A DNA stretch of 64,000 nucleotides, taken from Variovorax dokdonensis. Its GTDB lineage: Bacteria; Pseudomonadota; Gammaproteobacteria; Burkholderiales; Burkholderiaceae_C. Made by a program: the position numbers and the translations under genes. The stretch lies in NCBI RefSeq assembly GCF_030316895.1, contig NZ_JASZYV010000006.1, forward strand, positions 62,001 through 126,000, read 5' to 3'. The notes beneath the pieces are model-generated. The model saw only the letters and a list, made by a program, of their open reading frames with translations. It did not search any database and had not been told where the DNA came from. This document shows, piece by piece, positions 51,698 through 59,513 of the stretch; the stretch's first letter is position 1; each line of letters begins with the position of its first letter.

Positions 51698-51740
51698 ATT
51701 CTAGGGTTTACCCTTGCCTGGCGCCATTGACCCAGGTCAA
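51698..51740 (-). promoter_or_regulatory. FNR/ANR-type class II promoter
   Basis: On the minus strand the near-perfect palindrome TTGACCTGGGTCAA (51727-51740) resembles the FNR/ANR/DNR box TTGAT-N4-ATCAA. TAGAAT at 51698-51703 is a good -10 box, and the dyad centre would fall near -42 from the predicted start at about 51691. That is exactly where FNR activates class II promoters. It drives the 45-codon ORF. The C/G at the fifth and tenth positions is seen in some natural sites but weakens the match. Confidence 0.6.
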
Positions 51741-51764
51741 TGACAGCCGAATCGTCCAAGCGCA

Positions 51765-52454
51765 TCATGGATTGGCCAAATACTGGAATTCCCATAACTT
51801 GCGGTAGCGCGATCGCGGCCGCAAGTCTTCGTTATTTCTCGCGTCGCCCAGGAATTCCGGAAACTCCAGCAACAGGCGATTGGCCAGCAGCGGATATTTC
51901 ATGATCCAGGCCTGCAATTGGTCATACGCCGTCGAATTCACGAAGCATTCCGATTCCGAAAGCATTTCGGATGGGCCTTCGCCGTGAATGACGAGTCCGA
52001 ATTCGCAGGCCAATGCGCGGATGCCGGCCATGGACAGGATGTCCAGCGCAATGCGCCGCTGCGTTCGATGGTTGCAAATCGCCCAGCGTGAAGCGGATTG
52101 GCCCCAACTGTCATCCGCGCAGAATGTGATCGAGGCGCTGGCCAACGGGCAATCGGCGCCCAGCCCGGAGATGATGGGGCCCTTGCGCACCTGCCCCTTG
52201 AAGCGCACGCCCTCGATGGTCAATTCGACAAAGCTGCGGCCCTTGACCTTGTGAAATTTGACCGGTGACACGCCCTGCTCGCGAAGGCATCGGAAGTACT
52301 GCGCCACCTGGGTCCGCATCGCCTGCTTCCACGAGGCAATCGCCTCGTCGATGGCAAAGGGCGCCGACACCGGCACGGCGCCGCCGCCGGGGTCCTCTCT
52401 TCTCTTGTTGTCGCCCGCGTCGCTTCCCCGAAGGGCTGCATTCATCCCTGTCAT
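51765..52454 (-). CDS. Hypothetical protein of unknown family
   Basis: This 229-aa soluble protein starts at ATG 52454 with GGAGG 9 bp upstream on the minus strand. It has a disordered, charged N-terminus (to about 30), a helical segment (FAIDEAIASWKQAMRTQVAQYFRCLREQG), a beta-rich stretch (FHKVKGRSFVELTIEGVRFKGQVRKGPIIS) and a mixed C-terminus ending RSRYRKLWEFQYLANP. There is no signal peptide or TM helix. Codon use is visibly less GC-rich than the flanking genes, which may mean recent acquisition. I do not recognise the family and assign no function. Confidence 0.7.
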   Translation of the reverse strand: MTGMNAALRGSDAGDNKRREDPGGGAVPVSAPFAIDEAIASWKQAMRTQVAQYFRCLREQGVSPVKFHKVKGRSFVELTIEGVRFKGQVRKGPIISGLGADCPLASASITFCADDSWGQSASRWAICNHRTQRRIALDILSMAGIRALACEFGLVIHGEGPSEMLSESECFVNSTAYDQLQAWIMKYPLLANRLLLEFPEFLGDARNNEDLRPRSRYRKLWEFQYLANP

Positions 52455-52671
52455 GTTCTTGGCCTCCGCTGATGCGCCTCACAGCAGATGTCCGTGTGCG
52501 CTTGGGCTGGAAGCTACCACCAGAGCTTCTTGCGGCCGATATTCCGAAGCTTCTTACGTGACGTGTTTCACGGTTTCCTCGGATCCACATTCGTGCGATT
52601 CGAGGCCAATAGAACTGTTGTGCTACACGCCCTCCGCCCTCAGCGGCGCCAGGCAGCCACACCCGCCAGAT
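52455..52671. other. Gene-free spacer between the Bat operon end and the hypothetical gene
   Basis: This 217-bp spacer holds no convincing ORF. An exact inverted repeat CGTG-TTT-CACG lies at 52562-52572 and could be an operator or part of the promoter of the downstream minus-strand gene. I see no T-tailed terminator after the BatD-like gene. Confidence 0.4.
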
Positions 52672-54042
52672 TCAGCGCTTGGAGACTGGGTTGAGTTGCT
52701 GCAGGCCGTGCGGATTGGCGCCCCACCAGCGTCTGCCCCCTCTGCTGGCATGCCGATGGCGCCACTGGCGATGCGCGGCGGACAGCGCGCTGGCGAGGGC
52801 CGCGCCGCCAGTCCATGGAGGCTGGGCATCGCGCGCCGCATAAAGCGCGCGCTGCAGTTCGTCGAGTCGCGCCGCCAGTGCCGGGTCGTTCAGGTCGTGT
52901 GCCCACCCTTGGGGGGAAGTCTGGGCATGTCGACGCGACCATGCCATCAACGCGGCGTGCGTCGCCGGCGCGTCGCCCCGCCTGCATGCCGCGAGAGCCT
53001 GCTCGAACATGTGCGCATCGGAAACCAGACGGGCCTGGCGCTGTGCGGCCCGCCACGCAGCCCAGCGCTTGCGCGAACGCCAGGCCAGCATCAGCGCCAG
53101 CACAACCAGCACGATCACGGCAGCCCAAGCCGCCACACGCCACCACGCGACCCGATGCCTCAGGCTGGCTGCATCGAGCTGCAAGTCCGGCGCGATGCCC
53201 TGCTCCGCCTTGGCGGCCTTGACGTCCACTTCGATGACGGGTGCCTGCGTGCTTGCAGACTTGCGCGTCGCAGGGTCGAACCAGTTCAATTCCACCGCCG
53301 GCAAGGTGTAGTGCCCCGGCTTCTCGAAGACGTAGGTCACCTTGTCGATGCGCCGGCCACCCACGAAGCCGCTGTCGCGGCCATCGTGGTCGCTCAGTTG
53401 CGGATCGGCCTCGAAGACGCGAACGCCCTCCGGGGCCTCGAATTCCGGTGGCGGGATGAGCATGGCCTGCGTGTTGGCGGCATCGACTTGCACCGTGCGC
53501 ACCAGGGCATCGCCTGCCTGAAGGCCGCTGGCGTCCCGATCCAGCCGCTGGCGGATCTGGATGGCGGCGCTCGGCAGCACGGCGTCGCCCGCGCGCGCGC
53601 CCTCGGGCAGGCGCGCCGTGATGCGCGTGGCGGGCAGTTGCAGCTTCGCCTGTCGCGCCTCGCCGTTGTCGGCGCGATAGCTGAAATCGATGTCCACCTG
53701 CGGCAAGTCGAAATCTCCAGCGCGCCGCGCCACGAAGACGTAGGTCTTGGCGATGGTGGCGATGGTCTGGCCGGCTTGCTGCTCCACCCCATGCGCGCCT
53801 CGATCGTCCGGCATGGTGATGATGGCGCCGTCCACAGACAGGGTCGGAAACGGCGGCGCGCTGGTGAAGAAGTTCGGCGTGGCCACGGTCACCCGGATGC
53901 CGACCTGCTGCCCCACGATCACGGGTTGCTTCGACAGCACTTCCACGCGCACGTTGGGCGCAGTCTCGGCCCGCGCAACGCCGCTCAGGCAGAGCACGAC
54001 GAAGACAAGAAGCTGCCAGACGGCGCGCGCTGTCCTGATCAT
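52672..54042 (-). CDS. batD: BatD/oxygen-tolerance-type membrane protein
   Basis: This 456-aa protein has a signal peptide (LLVFVVLCLSGVARAE) and two beta-sandwich BatD-like repeats in the periplasm (ETAPNVRVEVLSKQPVIVGQQVGIRVTV; FPTLSVDGAIITMPDD). A TM helix near residue 308 (VAAWAAVIVLVVLALMLAW) is followed by a cytoplasmic helical tail. In Bacteroides the Bat proteins were linked to oxygen tolerance. It overlaps the BatB/BatC gene by 4 bp and is last in the operon. The ATG at 54040-54042 is chosen for that overlap. Confidence 0.82.
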   Translation of the reverse strand: MIRTARAVWQLLVFVVLCLSGVARAETAPNVRVEVLSKQPVIVGQQVGIRVTVATPNFFTSAPPFPTLSVDGAIITMPDDRGAHGVEQQAGQTIATIAKTYVFVARRAGDFDLPQVDIDFSYRADNGEARQAKLQLPATRITARLPEGARAGDAVLPSAAIQIRQRLDRDASGLQAGDALVRTVQVDAANTQAMLIPPPEFEAPEGVRVFEADPQLSDHDGRDSGFVGGRRIDKVTYVFEKPGHYTLPAVELNWFDPATRKSASTQAPVIEVDVKAAKAEQGIAPDLQLDAASLRHRVAWWRVAAWAAVIVLVVLALMLAWRSRKRWAAWRAAQRQARLVSDAHMFEQALAACRRGDAPATHAALMAWSRRHAQTSPQGWAHDLNDPALAARLDELQRALYAARDAQPPWTGGAALASALSAAHRQWRHRHASRGGRRWWGANPHGLQQLNPVSKR

Positions 54043-55775
54043 GGCCGCTCCACCGGGGCGGCGCCTCCGCCGGGCGGCGTCCCCGGCGTGGCAGGTGCCG
54101 ACGGCGCGGACTCGGCACCGCCGCCCGCACCTTGCTCCGGCCGTGCCGCCTGCAAGGCGAACTTGCGCGCCAGCAGCATCGTCGGCGAGGTCTGGATGTT
54201 GCGCATCCATACGGCGTCGTCACCCTGCCCTGGCCCGGGCTGGCTCACCGTCTTGCCCTTCTTGCCGCGATCGTCGAACTTGATCTCGTCCGGATCGAGA
54301 TCGGACTCTTCGTCGCCGTCTTCGTCCTGCTTGTTCTTCTGGGCGGCGAGCTGGTGCACCAGCTGGAGGTTGTCCTGCGCCGCTTTCCAGCCGGGTCGCT
54401 TCTTGAGGGCACGCTGGAAGGCCAGCGCCGCCTCGTCGTACTTGCCCAGCATGGCGAGCGCGTCCCCTTCGTTGAAATGCCCTGGTGCCGTGTCGACCTC
54501 GGCAAAAAGCTGAGCCGCATCGCTGAACTGGCCGGCGCGGAACGAGGCCAGCCCGCGCCACATGGGATCGTCGAACAAGCGGGCGGCCTCGGCGTACTGC
54601 CCTTTCTCGTAGGCGCGGCGACCCTGCTGGTCGCGCGTGAGCCACAGGTCGACAAAGCGCCAAGGCGGCGGAGACAGATCGAGGCTCGACGACGCCGCCG
54701 CATTGTCGGCCGCCCTGGATGTGACCAGTTCCTGAGCCGCAACCGGCATCCCGGTGCCGCCGGGGCCGAAGCCGAGCATCAGCCCCAGCAACCACGACGC
54801 GATCCACCGGATGGTCCAGCCCTTGCGAAACCACATCGCGCCCAGCAGCACGGTGGGCCAGAGCAGCCACCAGCCGAACTCCTTCCATTGCCCGCCGGAT
54901 TCCGCCACCTTGCGTTGCAGGTGCGACTGCACGTGGCGCTGCACCCATTGGACGTCGTCGTCGCTGTCGAGCGTGACGGTGGCGACGGGCACGCCGGTGT
55001 CGCTCTTCAGGCGCTTGAGCGCATCCACATCGAGCCTGGCCAACCCACCGGGCTGTCCATCCGGACCGCGCACCGCCCCGCCGCGTTCGGTGCCGAAGGC
55101 CAGCACCACCAGTTGGGCTCCCGCGCCATCGGCATGTGTCTTGATGGCATCAAAGGCGGATGCCTCCACCCCGTCCGTCATGAAGACGATGCTGCCCGGC
55201 GTGTCCTCCTTGGCCAGTGCCGCGTCGATCTGGCGCACGGCGGCAGCGGTGTTCTTGCCGGCCACCGGCATGATGTTGGTTTGCAGCGCGTCGACGAAGG
55301 TCTGGATGAGCGCCGCATCATCGGTCAGCGGCAGCACCAAGTGGGTGGAACCCGCATAGGCATAGATCGCCGTCCGTGCGCCGGAACGCTGCGCCAACAG
55401 CGCACGCACCTTGAGCTTGGCGCGCTCCAGCCGCGTCGGACTGACATCGCTGGCGTTCATGGTCGGCGACATGTCGATCGCGATGGCCAGTGGCGCCTTG
55501 TCCTCCATGAACGGCGGGGGTTCGCGCTCCCAGGTGGGCCCGGCCGCTGCCAGTGCGCCCACCGAAATCAGGGCGGCGATCAGGTGCACCGGTCGCAGAC
55601 GGCGCCCGCGCCCGGGCTCGACCACCAAGGCATCCAGCAGGTGCGGAGAAATCACTTCGCGCCAGCGCCTGCGCACGTTGTCGCGACGACCGACCGCCCA
55701 GAGCAGCACCGCTGCGGCCACCAAGGCCAGCAGCCACCAGGGCCGCAGAAAGTGGAACTGCGAGATCGCGTCCAT
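54039..55775 (-). CDS. BatB-like VWA protein fused to a BatC-like TPR domain
   Basis: This 578-aa fusion has two N-terminal TM helices and a von Willebrand A domain with MIDAS DMSPTMN at residues 101-107 (Asp101, Ser103, Thr105 in place of the usual Ser). Further TM helices lie near 310 and 330, then TPR units (AYEKGQYAEAARLFDD; FRAGQFSDAAQLFAEVD; HFNEGDALAMLGKYDEAALAFQRAL). A long proline/glycine-rich acidic tail ends the protein. In many species BatB and BatC are separate genes. It overlaps batA by 1 bp and batD by 4 bp. Confidence 0.85.
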   Translation of the reverse strand: MDAISQFHFLRPWWLLALVAAAVLLWAVGRRDNVRRRWREVISPHLLDALVVEPGRGRRLRPVHLIAALISVGALAAAGPTWEREPPPFMEDKAPLAIAIDMSPTMNASDVSPTRLERAKLKVRALLAQRSGARTAIYAYAGSTHLVLPLTDDAALIQTFVDALQTNIMPVAGKNTAAAVRQIDAALAKEDTPGSIVFMTDGVEASAFDAIKTHADGAGAQLVVLAFGTERGGAVRGPDGQPGGLARLDVDALKRLKSDTGVPVATVTLDSDDDVQWVQRHVQSHLQRKVAESGGQWKEFGWWLLWPTVLLGAMWFRKGWTIRWIASWLLGLMLGFGPGGTGMPVAAQELVTSRAADNAAASSSLDLSPPPWRFVDLWLTRDQQGRRAYEKGQYAEAARLFDDPMWRGLASFRAGQFSDAAQLFAEVDTAPGHFNEGDALAMLGKYDEAALAFQRALKKRPGWKAAQDNLQLVHQLAAQKNKQDEDGDEESDLDPDEIKFDDRGKKGKTVSQPGPGQGDDAVWMRNIQTSPTMLLARKFALQAARPEQGAGGGAESAPSAPATPGTPPGGGAAPVERP

Positions 55776-56836
55776 CAGCGCTGCCCCCCGGATGACGCCG
55801 GCACGATCGCGTCGGCGCTGGCGGCCTCGATGGCTTCATCCAGATTGCGCGGCACCATCCATCGCCGCACGAGCATGAGCATCGCCATGATCAGCTGGTA
55901 GGCGATGACGATCAGCACCGCCGCGCCCACGGGCCACATGTAAAGCTCGTGCCGGGGCCGCCAGGTCAGTGTCTTGTGGTTCTGGGGCGTGATGCTGTCC
56001 AGCGTGGCATAGACCCGTTCCAACTCGCCCTGGTTGCCGGCGAAGAAGAACTGCCCGCCCGTGGCGGCCGAGATGCTGCGCAAGGTGGCCAGGTCGACCT
56101 TGTCCTCGCCCGTGGCCGAGGGGTTGCCGATGCCGATGGTGTGGACCGTCACCTTGCGTTGCTTGGCGATGGCTGCGGCGCGCTCGGGCGGCATCTTGCT
56201 GGCGGTGTCGTTGCCGTCGGTCAGCACGATGAGCACCTTCTGCGGCGCTTCGCTGTGCTCGAACAGCTTCATGCCCAGGCCGATCGCGTCGCCCACCGCG
56301 GTGCGCGGGCCTGCCATGCCGGGCACCGACTCGCCGATGAGTGCCTCGATCAGCGCGTGATCCATGGTGAACGGCGCCTGCGGATATGGCGCGTCGCCGA
56401 ACACGATGAGCCCGATGCGGTCGGTCTTGCGGCGCGCCACGAAGTCGCGCACCACCTGCTGGACGGCCTCGGCGCGCGTGACCACGACACCGTCGGGCCG
56501 GGTGAAGTCGCGCGTGGCCATCGATTGGGAAAGGTCGAGCGCCAGGAGCAGGTCGCGCGCCGGTTGCACCTTTTCGAGGGGCGGCTCCACGAACTGCGGC
56601 CTGGCCAGCGCCAGCACGAGCAGCGCCCAGGCCAGAGGCGCCAGAACCTTCTGCAGCCAGTTGGTGCGCGGCACAACGGCGCCCGCCGCGGGTCGCGCGC
56701 CCACCGCCCGCGCCACCTCGCCGAAGAACGGCAGCCGGATAGAGGCGCTTTCCTCCCGGTAGGCGGGCAGGAGCCACCACACCAGCAGCGGCAGTGGCAG
56801 CAAGGCGAGCAACCAAGGGTACTCAAGCTGATACAT
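55775..56836 (-). CDS. batA: BatA-like von Willebrand A membrane protein
   Basis: This 353-aa protein has two N-terminal TM helices (YPWLLALLPLPLLVWWLLP; LAPLAWALLVLALARP), a VWA domain with complete MIDAS DLSQSM at residues 101-106 plus the GPRTAVGDAIGLGMKL Thr and TDGNDT Asp, and a C-terminal TM helix (MWPVGAAVLIVIAYQLIMAM). VWA proteins of this type assemble with MoxR ATPases, which remodel or insert metals in target proteins. It overlaps the DUF4381 gene by 14 bp. Confidence 0.9.
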   Translation of the reverse strand: MYQLEYPWLLALLPLPLLVWWLLPAYREESASIRLPFFGEVARAVGARPAAGAVVPRTNWLQKVLAPLAWALLVLALARPQFVEPPLEKVQPARDLLLALDLSQSMATRDFTRPDGVVVTRAEAVQQVVRDFVARRKTDRIGLIVFGDAPYPQAPFTMDHALIEALIGESVPGMAGPRTAVGDAIGLGMKLFEHSEAPQKVLIVLTDGNDTASKMPPERAAAIAKQRKVTVHTIGIGNPSATGEDKVDLATLRSISAATGGQFFFAGNQGELERVYATLDSITPQNHKTLTWRPRHELYMWPVGAAVLIVIAYQLIMAMLMLVRRWMVPRNLDEAIEAASADAIVPASSGGQR

Positions 56837-57431
56837 GGCCCACGATCCATTCGCGCGATGCGTCGATCAGCATCCGCACGTCGTCCGCCGACACGCGAGC
56901 CAGATGCGCTTCATCCTGGTACTGCAGTTCTCGCACCAGTGGGTTCAGGGCCTGCGCGCCGTGCAGGGCGTGCCCGGCGTGCGACTCGAGAAAGCTCGCC
57001 CAGGCCGCTCCGCTGCAACCCGCGACCTTCTCTCGCGGCCATGCCGACAAGGCACACCGCTTGATGAGCGCCGGCAGCGCCACAAGCACAGGCACCGCAT
57101 TGGCCGGATCACGTTGCCAGTTGGCCTCCAACTGTCGCAACTCAGCCAGCGCGTCGCGGCGATACCGGTCGCGCCACCATTTGCGTGCCGCACGCCACAA
57201 GAGCCAGAGCACGGCCAGCAGCACCAAGGCCGCCAGAACCTTCCAGCCTGTGGCCTGCGGCATCCACGACACCGGTTCGGCCGACACCGGATCGGCCAGC
57301 GCGGTGATGGAGACCGTCTTGTCGGCCGCTTGTTGGGTCGTGGCGGACGAGGCCCCGCTCTGCGCGGCTGCCCTGCCGACGAAGGCGAACGCGGCCAAGC
57401 TGGACGGCGCGTAGATCCGTGCCCGCGTCAT
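56823..57431 (-). CDS. DUF4381 membrane protein of the MoxR/Bat operon
   Basis: This 202-aa protein has an N-terminal signal-like segment, a single TM helix near residue 68 (TGWKVLAALVLLAVLWLLW) and a helical cytoplasmic domain with ALAELRQLEANW and LPALIKRCALSAWPREKVAGCSGAAWASFL, the DUF4381 core. It is a standard member of MoxR-DUF58-DUF4381-VWA operons and presumably scaffolds the complex at the membrane. Overlaps of 4 bp upstream and 14 bp downstream show tight coupling. Confidence 0.85.
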   Translation of the reverse strand: MTRARIYAPSSLAAFAFVGRAAAQSGASSATTQQAADKTVSITALADPVSAEPVSWMPQATGWKVLAALVLLAVLWLLWRAARKWWRDRYRRDALAELRQLEANWQRDPANAVPVLVALPALIKRCALSAWPREKVAGCSGAAWASFLESHAGHALHGAQALNPLVRELQYQDEAHLARVSADDVRMLIDASREWIVGHVSA

Positions 57432-58471
57432 GGCCCTCTCCCGCGCCGGCCCTGGGGCGTTTCCTGGCCGAGCAGTCGGCGCAGTTGCGGTGCCGTTTCT
57501 TCCGCCGCGGAAAGCGGCAGCACCGGCACGCCGATGGTGCGCCGCCATTCGAGCAGTTCGCGGCTTCGCGCATCGGCAAAGCTGGCAATACCGCGCCGGA
57601 TGGCATCGCGGCCCAGGCCCAGCTCCACCTGCAACTCGCCGTCGCTTACCACCAGATCGCCCGATGGCGGCAGATCGGTGAGGAAGGGGTCGTGCACGAT
57701 CACCGCCAGCAGGTCGTTGCGGGCGGCGATGCGGCTCATCAGTTCGCGCGTGGTGGCGTCATGGCCGTCGAAATCGCTGATCACCACCACGAGGTGATCG
57801 TGATGGGCCAGGCGGGCCGCCTGTTGCAAGGCCTCGTTGAGCTGGGCGCCGCCGCGTCCGGCGGGTGCATCGGCGCGCAACGCCTGGTTGCGCCGCTCGA
57901 TCTCGCCCAGCAGTTGGAGCACGGCGTCGCGGCTGCGCCGGGGCCGCAAGTCGGTCTGGTCCTTGTCACCGAAGACGACGCCGCCCACCCTGTCACCGTC
58001 CATCAGGACGCGCCACGCGACCAGCGCCGCCGCCTCGGCCGCCGCGACCGATTTCATGGCTCGCCGAGTGCCGAAGAACATGTTGATGCGCTGGTCGACC
58101 AGCAGCAGCGCAGGCCGGTCTTTTTCTTCGGAGAACACACGGACATGGGGCGTGCCGGTGCGCGCGGTCACGCGCCAGTCCATGCTGCGGATGTCGTCGC
58201 CCGGAAGGTAGAGCCGCAGCTCTTCGAAGTCGAGTCCCCGGCCGCGCACCTTGGACGCATGACGGCCGGCCAGCACACTGTGCACGGGCTGGCGCGGCAG
58301 GAAGCTGAATTCGCGCGCAGCAGTTTCCAGGGCCACCAGTTCCGACGTGCTGACGCGCACGCCGCGTGAGGCGGAAGGCGTCGTGGCGCTTTCAGGCGTC
58401 GCCACAGTGGCGGCCGCGCGAGGCATCGCGCGGGCCATGCCGGCGAGATGAAGCCGCTTGCGCCAGTCCAT
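57428..58471 (-). CDS. DUF58 domain protein of the MoxR operon
   Basis: This 347-aa protein has the DUF58 core RGRGLDFEELRLYLPGDDIRSMDWRVTARTGTPHVRVFSEEKDRPALLLVD at about residues 77-127, followed by a VWA-like fold with VVVISDFDGHD. No TM helix is obvious. DUF58 proteins are invariant partners of MoxR ATPases, but their activity is not defined. It lies 39 bp after moxR and overlaps the DUF4381 gene by an ATGA junction. Confidence 0.9.
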   Translation of the reverse strand: MDWRKRLHLAGMARAMPRAAATVATPESATTPSASRGVRVSTSELVALETAAREFSFLPRQPVHSVLAGRHASKVRGRGLDFEELRLYLPGDDIRSMDWRVTARTGTPHVRVFSEEKDRPALLLVDQRINMFFGTRRAMKSVAAAEAAALVAWRVLMDGDRVGGVVFGDKDQTDLRPRRSRDAVLQLLGEIERRNQALRADAPAGRGGAQLNEALQQAARLAHHDHLVVVISDFDGHDATTRELMSRIAARNDLLAVIVHDPFLTDLPPSGDLVVSDGELQVELGLGRDAIRRGIASFADARSRELLEWRRTIGVPVLPLSAAEETAPQLRRLLGQETPQGRRGRGP

Positions 58472-58510
58472 GCCAGTCGCGCCGTTCTTGACGGTTGCTC
58501 GGCGCGGCCC

Positions 58511-59491
58511 TCAGGCCACGGCCACCTTTTCCACCAGCCGATCGATCACCGTGTCCGCGTTGATGCGCGCCGCATGCGCCTCGTACGAAAGGATCAGGCG
58601 GTGGCGGAACACTTCATGCACCACCGCCTGCACGTCTTCGGGGGTGACGAAGTCGCGCGCCTGCAGCCAGGCATGCGCGCGGGCCACCTTGTCCAGTCCG
58701 ATCGAGCCGCGCGGGCTCACGCCGACCTGAATCCACTGCGCAAGCTCCTGGTCGACAGCCGCCGGCGTCCGCGTGGCCTGCACCAGCGCGACGATGTAGT
58801 TCTCGACCGCTTGGCTCACCTGCACCGCGTGCACTTCGGAGCGGGCCGTGAAGATGATGTCTTGCGCCAGCAATTGCCGCTGCTGCGTCGCCGATGCCCC
58901 GGCCGGCTCGCGCACTTCCTCGGCGCGGGCCAACTGCATGATCTGCGCCTCGGCGCTGGTCTCCGGATAGCCGACGTTGAGGTGCATCAGGAAACGGTCC
59001 ATCTGCGCCTCGGGCAGCGGATAGGTTCCCTCCTGCTCGACCGGATTCTGCGTGGCCATGACCAGGAAGAGCGGCTCCAGCGGATGGGTGGTGCCGCCCA
59101 CGGTGATCTGGCGTTCTTCCATGGCCTCGAGCAGAGCGGCCTGGACCTTGGCGGGCGAGCGGTTCACCTCGTCGGCCAGGATCAGGTTGGCGAAGAGCGG
59201 GCCCTGCTGGAATCTGAACTCGCCCTTGCCGCCCTCGCTGAAGTAGACCTCCGAGCCGGTGATGTCGGCCGGCAGCAAGTCCGGTGTGAACTGGATGCGC
59301 GACAGCTTGGCATCGAGGTTCTTGGCCAGACTCTTGATGGCCCGTGTCTTGGCCAGGCCCGGCAGGCCCTCGACCAGCAGATGGCCGTCGGCCAGCAGGC
59401 CGAGCAGCATGCGCTCGATCATGCGTTCCTGCCCGACGATCGATTCGCCCATGCGGGCCTTCAGGAGCAATACGTCATCGCGTGCCGACAT
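58511..59491 (-). CDS. MoxR-family AAA+ ATPase
   Basis: This 326-aa AAA+ protein has Walker A GLPGLAKT at residues 42-49, Walker B NLILADEVNR near 105, a sensor-1 Asn in VMATQNPVEQEGTYPLPEAQMDRF and the arginine-finger/sensor-2 region in VSPRGSIGLDKVARAHA. MoxR ATPases form rings that act as chaperones with VWA/DUF58 partners, for example in metal-cofactor insertion. The ATG at 59489-59491 gives the usual length. It follows the spermidine-synthase-like gene by 22 bp. Confidence 0.93.
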   Translation of the reverse strand: MSARDDVLLLKARMGESIVGQERMIERMLLGLLADGHLLVEGLPGLAKTRAIKSLAKNLDAKLSRIQFTPDLLPADITGSEVYFSEGGKGEFRFQQGPLFANLILADEVNRSPAKVQAALLEAMEERQITVGGTTHPLEPLFLVMATQNPVEQEGTYPLPEAQMDRFLMHLNVGYPETSAEAQIMQLARAEEVREPAGASATQQRQLLAQDIIFTARSEVHAVQVSQAVENYIVALVQATRTPAAVDQELAQWIQVGVSPRGSIGLDKVARAHAWLQARDFVTPEDVQAVVHEVFRHRLILSYEAHAARINADTVIDRLVEKVAVA

Positions 59492-59513
59492 GCAGTTTCT
59501 TCCTTGAGTTCGC

